NCBI RefSeq assembly: GCF_946848805.1
Contig: NZ_CAMPFU010000001.1
Location: forward strand, 274,001 to 338,000
DNA: 64,000 bases
Reading direction: 5' to 3'
From: Deinococcus sp. Marseille-Q6407
GTDB taxonomy: Bacteria; Deinococcota; Deinococci; Deinococcales; Deinococcaceae
Positions 57,378 through 64,000 of the stretch are shown here, in pieces; position 1 is the stretch's first letter, and every line of letters begins with the position of its first letter. The position numbers were made by a program, and so were the translations under genes. Below the pieces are notes generated by a model. The model was not told where the DNA came from and ran no database searches. It saw nothing but the letters and a program-made list of their open reading frames with translations.

Positions 57378-58547
57378 TTAACTGCTCCGGGAACCGCCGG
57401 GCCGTGCCTGCCACTCGCGCAGGGTGGCCCATTCTTCTGCCTGGCTGCTCACTGCACCGGCTTCGCGCTGCCGGCGCAGTTCGGCCAGCGCCTGCCCCAG
57501 CGCCGGCCCGGCGGCCCAGCCGGCGGCCAGCAGGTCGCGGCCTTGCAGCGGTTCGTAATCGGGGCGCTCCGGCTGGAGCACGCGGCGCAGGGTGCGCTCG
57601 GGCGACCCGGCCGGAAAAGGTGCTGCCGAAAGGGCGCGGGCCAATAATCGCTCCGGGCCATGACCCAGGCCCAGGCGCTCAGCCCAGCGGGCCGGCTGCG
57701 CGGCGCGGTGCAGCAGCGCCGCCGCGTAAAGGTCAGCTGCCGCGCCGGGCGTATTTTCCAGCCTTTCCCAGAGGGGCAGCAGGCCGCCCGGGAGCAGGTC
57801 GCCCGCGCCCCAGTCTGCCAGCTGCCGGGCAGCGCGGGCCGGATGCGCCTCGTGTAGCAGCAGACCCAGTTCGGCCCACAGGCGCGGGGTGGTGTTGGCC
57901 AGCGCCAGGGCATCGGGCACCTGCCGGAGCAGTTCCGGGTGCGCCCGCAGGTCCAGACGGCCGGCGAGCCGCGCGGCCCGCACCAGCCGGCTGGCATCCT
58001 CATGCAGCGAGCGGGCGTGCAGGGGGCGCAGGGTCCGTGCCTGCAGGTCGTCCAGGCCGCCGGCCGGGTCCAGCAGGGCCGGCGGGTCGCCGGGGCGCAG
58101 CGCCAGCGCATTCAGCCCAAAATCGCGCCGCCAGAGGTCGTCCAGCAGGGTGCCGGCCGCCACCTCGGGGCGCTGCCCCGGCACCGGGTAACGCTCGCGC
58201 CGCGCCCGGATCAGGTCGGCGTGGCGGCCGTCTGGCAGGGTCAGGGTGGCGTTGTCGAACTGGGGGTGATAGGTGTGCGGCAGGCTGCTGCGGGCGCTGT
58301 AGCGCCGGGCCAGCTCGCCGACGCTGAGGCCGCCCGAGGTGTCCAGCACGATATCCAGGTCCGGCGAGGCGTTCGGTACACCCAGCAGTGCGTCGCGGAC
58401 AGCACCGCCCACCAGGGCCAGCTCACCCGCGCCAGCCGCGTCGGCATGTAGAGCCTGCAGGAACGCCCGGTCAGCGGGAGAGAGGGCAGCCCAAACCTGT
58501 GGCCCGGCTGCATCCTTCTCCTGCTGGTGCTGCCTGTTTGTCGCCAT
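57378..58547 (-). CDS. CCA tRNA nucleotidyltransferase/poly(A) polymerase family protein
   Basis: 389 aa class II nucleotidyltransferase. The active site is [18 protein letters not shown] near residue 42, with DLDIVLD following. The neck region [14 protein letters not shown] and the nucleotide-selecting segment [20 protein letters not shown] near 180 are present. It adds or repairs the tRNA 3' end; whether it is a CCA-, CC- or A-adding enzyme cannot be told here, and Deinococcus is known to divide that work between two enzymes. It converges on the M50 gene, 6 bp apart. Confidence 0.88.
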   Translation of the reverse strand: MATNRQHQQEKDAAGPQVWAALSPADRAFLQALHADAAGAGELALVGGAVRDALLGVPNASPDLDIVLDTSGGLSVGELARRYSARSSLPHTYHPQFDNATLTLPDGRHADLIRARRERYPVPGQRPEVAAGTLLDDLWRRDFGLNALALRPGDPPALLDPAGGLDDLQARTLRPLHARSLHEDASRLVRAARLAGRLDLRAHPELLRQVPDALALANTTPRLWAELGLLLHEAHPARAARQLADWGAGDLLPGGLLPLWERLENTPGAAADLYAAALLHRAAQPARWAERLGLGHGPERLLARALSAAPFPAGSPERTLRRVLQPERPDYEPLQGRDLLAAGWAAGPALGQALAELRRQREAGAVSSQAEEWATLREWQARPGGSRSS

Positions 58548-58560
58548 GAGGGGCAGTGTA
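58548..58560 (-). promoter_or_regulatory. Leaderless-type promoter of the tRNA nucleotidyltransferase gene
   Basis: TACACT (58555-58560, minus strand) is 7 nt before the ATG, with no SD. Confidence 0.6.
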
Positions 58561-58677
58561 GCCTGCTGGGTGCCAGGGAGAAGGGGAGCGGAAAGGGGGC
58601 CTGCCGCATTCCGTCAGTGGGCCGTAGAGGGTGGACCGGGGAAGGGCTCTCACTCCGCCTCACCCCAGAGCACCGGC

Positions 58678-61260
58678 TCAGTGTTCAGCTGTGCTGGATT
58701 CAGCCTCATTGCCCTGCGGTTCCCGCGCTCCGTCCGGGGCCAGTTGCCCGATCCCCAGCAGCAGCCCGACCAGCGTCAGCCCCAGGCCGCGTGCGCTGAG
58801 GCCCAGGCCGTCCAAATCTGCCAGCACCAGCTTGGCCACGCCCAGCCCGAAAAAGCCCAGGCCCAGCCACCACACTGGACGCAGGCCGGCGCGGTAGGCC
58901 CAGGTCAGGCCCAGCAGGCCGGTGGCCAGCAGCAGCGCGGTGGACAGCAGCCCTGCCGCCAGCCCGGTAAGCGGGAGTCCCAGCGTGAGTGCCAGCAGGC
59001 CGCCGAGGCTCTGGGCCAGCAATCCGCCCAGCAATAGCCTGCCCCAGGCCGGCAGCGGCAACAGCGGGGGGGTGGTTGCCGGGCGGCGGCCCGCAGTGGC
59101 CCACCACAGCGCTGCCGTGGCCGCTGACCAGGCCAGCCAGCCACTCAGCAGCGGGATGGGGTGGGCGGAATCTGCGACGAAGAGGTCGCCCAGCAGGGCC
59201 GGAGCTGCCAGTGCTGTGAGCAGGCCCGCCCCCAGCAGCCAGTGGAGCAGGCGGGCCGAGCGCAGCGGCAACCGGACGAGTCCCAGCGGCAGCACGGCCG
59301 CGAGCATACCGGTCAGCAGCAGTGCTGTGGGCCACTGCCCCAGCCGGTCCTGCAGGGTCAGCAGGGTGCCCAGCAGCCAGCCCCAGACAGCGGCACCTTC
59401 CAGCCCCTGGGCCAGCCGGTCTAGCGGGCGGCGCAGAGTGCCTGCCAAAGCCGTCCAGGCGGGGCGCAGCTGCGGGCTGAGAACCAGAAACAGCCCGGCC
59501 ACGCTGGCTTCTGTCAGGATGGCCCAGGGCAGCGGGGAACCGGCCCCTGCTCCCGCGATCAGGGCTCCGGTTAGGTGGCTCAGCTCTAGCACCAGCCCAG
59601 CGCCCGCCACCCATAGCGCCCACCACAGCCCCCGGCCTTCCCAGCGCGGCCCAGCCCAGACGGCCAGTAGGGTGGCCCCCAGGAGCAGAAGCAGCCTCAG
59701 GGGATCCGGCGAGGCGGCCAGCAGAGCCAGGGCGGCCGGCACCAGCAGGACCGCGCCAGGACGGGGGAGCAGGCTCAGGCCCGTGCCCAGTGCTGCTAAC
59801 GCACCCAGCGCCAGGGCCGTCCTGCCCTCCAGACTGCCCACCTCCGGCAGTGACGCCAGCAGTGCCAGACTGCTCAGCAGGGCGCCGGCCTACTGCCAGC
59901 CTTTGGCTCCGGACCAGCGCCCGTAGTGAGACGCCAGCAGGGCGTAGGGCAACAGCCGCAGCCCCTCCGGAAAGGCGGCCGCCCAGACCCCACCACTCAG
60001 GTCTGCCAAGCGCTGGGTCAGGCTTGCGCCCAGGCCCAGCGCTTGGCAGACCTGAGCGTCTCGCAAGAGGTCGGGCTGCGTGAGTGGCGTGTGCCGCGCC
60101 CGGAGTATCAGCGCCGCGCCCGTTGCTGCCCAGAGGGTCAGCAGCGGGGCCCAGTTCAGGGGCAGCCAGGCCAGCAAAGGTGCCGCCGCCGTGCCGCTCA
60201 AGGCCAGCAAGGCGGCAGCCTGCACTGCTGCAGCGTTCAGGCTGGCCGGTGCCGTTTTTGCCGCTGCACCCGGCGTGGGTGGCCAGGCTAGCCCCAGCAG
60301 TCCGGCCGTGCCCAGCAGCACCCACAGCCAGCTTTCGCCGCTCAGCCCGTGCGCCTGGGCACTCACCCACAGGCCCAACAGCCCCAGCGGCAGCAGCAAG
60401 GGCAGCAGTGTCTGTGCCTGCAGAGCCAGAGGGGCGGCGTGGTGTGGCGCAGGGCCACGCCGCACACTCCACAGCGTGGCGGCAAAGACGGCCAGCAGCG
60501 CCAACTGGGCCGCACCCAGCGTGCCCTGCCCGGCGGCCAGGTCATCGGCCAGCAGCCAGCAGGCCAGGGTGGTGCCGCTCAGTGCCACCAGCAGCGTCAG
60601 CGGTTCGCGCCGCTGCCAGGCGTGCCAGCCCACCAGCAGGCTGAGCAGCCCGGTCAGGCCCAGCACGGCCAGGGCCGGCAGGGTGCCGGCCTGAAACATT
60701 GCCCCAAACGCCAGCGCCGCTGTGCCGTAGCCCAGCCCGCGCAGCACCGCCGCCACCGCAGGCCGGGCACGCTCGGCCAGGGCATACAGCGCCGCGGCCA
60801 GGGCAAAGGCAGCCCCCAGCTGCAGCTGTGGCGTGAAGAACCCGGCCCGCACCAGCTGCGACAGGACGGCCCCTAGCCCCAGCAGCGTGAGCAGCCCGCC
60901 CAGCGCGGCGAACCACTGGCCCCCACTCAGGAGAGAGGCACGCGGCTGAGGAGCGCTGGCTGGTACGTGTGGGGTCGGCTCTGGGTTACCCGCTTCCGGC
61001 GGCACCGACCAGGAGGACCGCAGGAAGTTGATGTCCAGTTCGCTGGGCTGCGCTGGCTTTTCTGGAGTCTCCAGCCTGGTCGGCGCTGCGGGTCCGGGAG
61101 GCGGCGCCGAGGGCCGGGCTGCCGCGCCCTGCCGGGACAGCGCCTGCACCTGCGCCCGCAGTTCGTCCAGCTCGCGCTGCTGCCGGGCCACCCGGCGCCA
61201 CAAGGCAGCCAGTGCTGCCAGGGCGCCGGCCAGCACCAGCCAGACGATGAAGGGAAACAT
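58678..61260 (-). pseudogene. DUF2339-type multi-pass membrane protein, interrupted by in-frame TAG
   Basis: Start ATG 61258-61260; about 860 codons to the final stop. It begins with a membrane helix (FPFIVWLVLAGALAALAALW), then a coiled coil (RQQRELDELRAQVQALSRQG), a Pro-rich linker, and from residue about 110 a run of roughly 25 hydrophobic segments starting GGQWFAALGGLLTLLGLGAV, the DUF2339 pattern. At 59890-59892 the frame reads TGG CAG TAG GCC GGC and then continues in the same frame (AGALLSSLALLASLPEVGSL) to the end with the typical C-terminal VWWLGLGFFGLGVAKLVLAD. A one-base change of TGG or CAG to TAG explains it. The shorter product would lose about 45% of the protein. Confidence 0.82.
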
Positions 61261-61271
61261 GACCCAGTTTA
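61261..61271 (-). promoter_or_regulatory. Leaderless-type promoter of the DUF2339 gene
   Basis: TAAACT (61266-61271, minus strand) is 5 nt before the ATG, with no SD. Confidence 0.45.
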
Positions 61272-61301
61272 CGCTTGATGGGTGTGCCGGGCGGCAGGCG
61301 G

Positions 61302-61796
61302 TCAGACCGGGCCCGGCCGCCCCTGCATCAGCAGCGTGCGGGTGCACTCGGCCACCACTTCGCCGCTTTGCTTGAAAGCGCGGTGCCGCACCGTAACCAC
61401 CCCCTGGCCGGGCCGGCTGCGGCTGGCGCGGGCGTCCAGCACTTCCGACTCGGCGTGGATGGTGTCCCCGTGAAAGACCGGCGCCGGAAAGCGGACATCG
61501 CTCAGGCCCAAGTTGGCAATCAGGGTGCCCAGCGACAGCTCGTGCACGCTGAGGCCCACCAGCAGGCTGAGGGTCATCATCGAATTGACCAGCGGGCGGC
61601 CGAATTCGCTCTGCGCCGCATATTCAAAATCCAGGTGCAGCGGCTGTGGGTTCATGGTCAGGGTGGTGAACAGGATGTTGTCGCTCTCGGTCAGCGTGCG
61701 GGTGACCCGGTGCCGGATCACCGTGCCGGGCGGCAGTTCCTCGAAATAGCGGCCCTGGGGGCGCAGCAGGTCGGCGTTCAGTGGGGTTTCGGTCAT
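61302..61796 (-). CDS. MaoC-family dehydratase (enoyl-CoA hydratase type)
   Basis: 164 aa hot-dog fold. It reads [20 protein letters not shown], then [20 protein letters not shown] and [20 protein letters not shown], the pattern of MaoC-like hydratases acting on CoA thioesters (mesaconyl- or itaconyl-CoA hydratase-like). The start overlaps the CitE-like gene (61793-61796), so the two act in one unit. The exact substrate is not shown by sequence alone. Confidence 0.87.
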   Translation of the reverse strand: MTETPLNADLLRPQGRYFEELPPGTVIRHRVTRTLTESDNILFTTLTMNPQPLHLDFEYAAQSEFGRPLVNSMMTLSLLVGLSVHELSLGTLIANLGLSDVRFPAPVFHGDTIHAESEVLDARASRSRPGQGVVTVRHRAFKQSGEVVAECTRTLLMQGRPGPV

Positions 61797-62671
61797 AGCG
61801 GGTCTCCTTTTTCTGGCTGGGCCAGCGTGGCCCGTGCGGCGGCCAGCATCGGTTCATCCACCATCTGGCCCTCGAAACTGAAAGCGCCGTGCCCGGCCTG
61901 CGCGGCCTCGTTGGCGGCGGCCAGCAGCGCCCGGGCACGGGCCAGCTGGGCTTCGCTGACTCCGAACAGCTCGTTGCTGAGCGGCACCTGCGCCGGGTGA
62001 ATGCACAGCTTGCCGCCGTAGCCCAGAGCCCGGCCCTGCGCGGCGTCCTCGCGGAAGCGGGCTTCGTCGTTCAGCGCCGTCACGACGATGTCCAGCGCGT
62101 GGGTGCCGCTCAGCCGGGCAGCCAACGCCACCTGTGAGCGGGCGTAGCGCACCTCGGCGTTGCCGGGCGTGCGCACGCCGCCCAGGTCGGTGACATAGTC
62201 CTCAGCGCCGAAATAGGCCCACTGGACACAGCTTTCACTGAGGATAGCCTGGGCGTTCCAGACCCCCGCGCCGGTTTCCAGGCCGGCCAGCAGCGGCAGG
62301 TTCAGCCCCCGTTCGCGCAGGGCGTCGCAGGCCATCTGCACGTCTACGGCGGTTTCCAGCTTGGGCACTACTACGCCGGCCAGCCCCGGGTGCAGCGCGG
62401 CCAGGTCGTCCTGGAAAAAGGGCGAATGAACCGCATTCACCCGCACGAAGACGGCCAGTTCCGGGTGCTGGGCGCACAGGTCCAGACTGCCCTGCCGGGC
62501 AACCGGGCGGGCAGCAGCTTTGGCCTGTGCGGTCGCCGGCACCGCGTCTTCCAGGTCAATAACCACGGCGTCGGGGCGGGAGCGGGGCAGCTTGGCAATC
62601 AGATCGGCGCGGCCGGCCGGCGCAAACAGCACCGACCGTGGCCGCAGGGCGGCAGGCTGAATTGTGGACAT
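61793..62671 (-). CDS. CitE/HpcH-type CoA lyase
   Basis: 292 aa TIM barrel of the citrate-lyase-beta family. It begins [35 protein letters not shown] near residue 35, [12 protein letters not shown] near 75, [12 protein letters not shown] near 100, [13 protein letters not shown] near 128 and [12 protein letters not shown] near 152 carry the substrate and Mg ligands. Members cleave malyl-, methylmalyl- or citramalyl-CoA. It is coupled to a MaoC hydratase by a 4-nt overlap. Confidence 0.9.
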   Translation of the reverse strand: MSTIQPAALRPRSVLFAPAGRADLIAKLPRSRPDAVVIDLEDAVPATAQAKAAARPVARQGSLDLCAQHPELAVFVRVNAVHSPFFQDDLAALHPGLAGVVVPKLETAVDVQMACDALRERGLNLPLLAGLETGAGVWNAQAILSESCVQWAYFGAEDYVTDLGGVRTPGNAEVRYARSQVALAARLSGTHALDIVVTALNDEARFREDAAQGRALGYGGKLCIHPAQVPLSNELFGVSEAQLARARALLAAANEAAQAGHGAFSFEGQMVDEPMLAAARATLAQPEKGDPL

Positions 62672-62683
62672 GAGGTCAGTCTA
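62672..62683 (-). promoter_or_regulatory. Leaderless-type promoter of the CitE-MaoC unit
   Basis: TAGACT (62678-62683, minus strand) is 6 nt before the ATG, with no SD. Confidence 0.6.
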
Positions 62684-62725
62684 GAACATGGCCGGTCAGC
62701 CCCCGCCTTACACTCCGGCCGAGCC

Positions 62726-64000
62726 TTACAGACTGAAATCCTGATAGCCGTCCGGCGTTTCCAGCTGCACGGCACCCAGCTGTTCCAGGGCGGCCGCCAG
62801 GGCCACCAGCCGGGCATCGTCGCCGGCGCGGGCGCTGAATTGCAGGCCCACCGGCAGGCGCTGGCCGTCCACCGTCTCGAAACCGGCCGGCACACTCAGC
62901 GCTGGAATGCCGGCCAGGTTCACGCCCACCGTGTTCACGTCGGCGGCGTACATGGCGAGCGGGTCGCCGCTGCGTTCGCCCAGGCGAAAGGCCGGGAAAG
63001 GGCTGGTGGGCATCAGCAGCACGTCGAACTGCCGGAATGCTTCTTCAAATTCCTGGGCGATCAAACGGCGCACCTGCAGCGCCTTGGTGTAGTAGCGGTC
63101 CGAGTACCCGCTGCTGAGAATAAAGGTGCCCAGCATGATGCGCTTTTGCACTTCGGCCCCGAAGAATTCCTCGCGGGTGTGCAGCATGCTCTGCACCGCG
63201 CCGCCCGCTCCTTCCTCAGCGCGGCGGGCATAGTGCATGCCGTCAAAGCGCGAGAGGTTGGAGCTGGCTTCGGCCATCGCCACGATGTAGTAGGCGGCCA
63301 CTGCGTTTTTCAGGTGCGGCAGGCTGACCTCCTGCACTTGTGCGCCGGCCGCGCCGAGTGCCCGGCGCATCTCGTCCAGCGCAGCGGCCACGCCGGAGGT
63401 ACACCCGGGCAGGCCTTCTTGCACCACCCCGACCCGCAGGCCGCTCAGCTCCAGTGGCGCCCCCGTGAAGTCGGCCGGCTGGTTGAGGCTGATGGCGTCG
63501 CGGGGGTCGTGGCCCGACATCACGCCCAGCGTCAGGGCCAGGTCGGCGGCGCTCAGGGCAAAGGGGGCCACCGTGTCCAGGCTGCTGGCATAGGCCACCA
63601 GGCCGGAACGCGAAATGCGCCCGTAGGTGGGCTTGAAGCCGTAGACCCCGCACAGTGCGGCCGGCTGCCGCACCGAGCCGCCGGTGTCGCTGCCCACGGT
63701 CAGCGGAGTCAGCCGCGCCGCAATGGCCGCTGCACTGCCGCCGGAGCTGCCGCCCGGCACCCGGCCTTCGCCCCAGGGGTTCAGCGCCGGTCCGAAAGCG
63801 CTGTTCTCGTTGCTGGAACCCATGGCGAACTCGTCCAGGTTGGCCTTGCCCACCACCACGGCGCCGGCGTCCTGTAGGCGCTGCACGGCGGTGGCGGTGT
63901 AGGGTGGACGGTAGCTTTCCAGCATCCGACTGGCACAGGTGGTGGGCGAGCCGCGCAGGCTGAGATTGTCCTTGAGAATGACCGGCACGCCGGCCAGCGG
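62726..64000 (-). CDS. gatA: Aspartyl/glutamyl-tRNA(Asn/Gln) amidotransferase subunit A, partial
   Basis: 424 codons are visible; the 5' end is outside the window. The amidase signature is complete: catalytic Lys in VPVILKDNLSLRGSPTTCAS at the very edge, and LTVGSDTGGSVRQPAALCGV with the two Ser. NPWGEGRVPGGSSGGSAAAI and YGFKPTYGRISRSGLVAYAS are typical of GatA. The C-terminus (IPALSVPAGF ... LPVGLQFSA) is normal. It transfers ammonia from glutamine to Glu-tRNA(Gln) or Asp-tRNA(Asn) with GatB and GatC. Confidence 0.93.
   Translation of the reverse strand, partial: PLAGVPVILKDNLSLRGSPTTCASRMLESYRPPYTATAVQRLQDAGAVVVGKANLDEFAMGSSNENSAFGPALNPWGEGRVPGGSSGGSAAAIAARLTPLTVGSDTGGSVRQPAALCGVYGFKPTYGRISRSGLVAYASSLDTVAPFALSAADLALTLGVMSGHDPRDAISLNQPADFTGAPLELSGLRVGVVQEGLPGCTSGVAAALDEMRRALGAAGAQVQEVSLPHLKNAVAAYYIVAMAEASSNLSRFDGMHYARRAEEGAGGAVQSMLHTREEFFGAEVQKRIMLGTFILSSGYSDRYYTKALQVRRLIAQEFEEAFRQFDVLLMPTSPFPAFRLGERSGDPLAMYAADVNTVGVNLAGIPALSVPAGFETVDGQRLPVGLQFSARAGDDARLVALAAALEQLGAVQLETPDGYQDFSL

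Noticed and set aside
58706..60472. Open frame of 588 codons on the minus strand in the DUF2339 region
   Set aside because: It is an alternative frame of the same strand, rich in Gly/Ala/Arg/Pro, while the DUF2339 frame shows regular membrane segments.

Overview
This 64 kb window is chromosomal DNA of a Deinococcus-type bacterium, with the genus inferred from several independent signs. The single-stranded DNA-binding protein carries two OB folds in one chain, as in Deinococcus-Thermus. A perfect 17-bp radiation/desiccation response motif (RDRM) lies in front of ssb. At least thirteen genes have a TANNNT -10 box only 5-7 nt before the start codon, the pattern of leaderless mRNAs that are common in Deinococcus. 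The rpsF-ssb-rpsR-rplI order and high GC content fit as well. I cannot name the species.

Layout. 1-344 is the tail of an IS4-type transposase. 463-5707 is the branched-chain amino acid block ilvB-ilvN-ilvC, then ilvA. ilvB carries a one-base frameshift and ilvC an in-frame TAA; ilvN and ilvA look intact. 5740-10172 (minus strand) is rpsB-tsf-pyrH-frr-cdsA. 10395-12699 holds rsmD-coaD followed by a complete IS4-like element. 12700-16754 has an AT-rich spacer with a 20-bp perfect palindrome, a secreted CAP-domain lipoprotein with a probable frameshift in its signal peptide, a lone response regulator, a UbiD-family decarboxylase and a small basic protein. 16895-19137 is rpsF-ssb-rpsR-rplI. 19222-26824 holds a hypothetical protein, a TrkH/KtrB potassium transporter, PEP carboxylase, a DIP1984-like protein, rarA and a small hypothetical.

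27115-43571 is one long translation block: tuf, the S10 and spc genes through secY, adk, infA, rpmJ, then rpsM-rpsK-rpsD-rpoA-rplQ. Most genes there overlap by 1-14 nt. The clear exception is rpsN: it encodes the long zinc-less form of S14 and sits between a strong hairpin and a terminator-like structure, inside an otherwise compact cluster.

43759-64000 is a mixed housekeeping region: trxA, a DUF309 protein, an NYN-domain protein with plsX, an FtsH protease with a lipoprotein-type N-terminus, a DUF4384 lipoprotein, a MazG-like hydrolase, tsaB, gltA, two small proteins, two divergent secreted envelope proteins, tRNA-Ala(CGC), guaB, an M50 protease, a CCA-adding-type enzyme, a DUF2339 membrane protein broken by an in-frame TAG, a MaoC/CitE pair and the 3' part of gatA.

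The strongest unusual signals are: two lesions and a neighbouring IS remnant in ilvBNC, which predict branched-chain amino acid auxotrophy if real; a second in-frame stop in the DUF2339 gene; an RDRM that overlaps the -35 box of the ssb promoter; the recurring leaderless promoter architecture; and the displaced rpsN. No CRISPR array, rRNA or prophage was seen.
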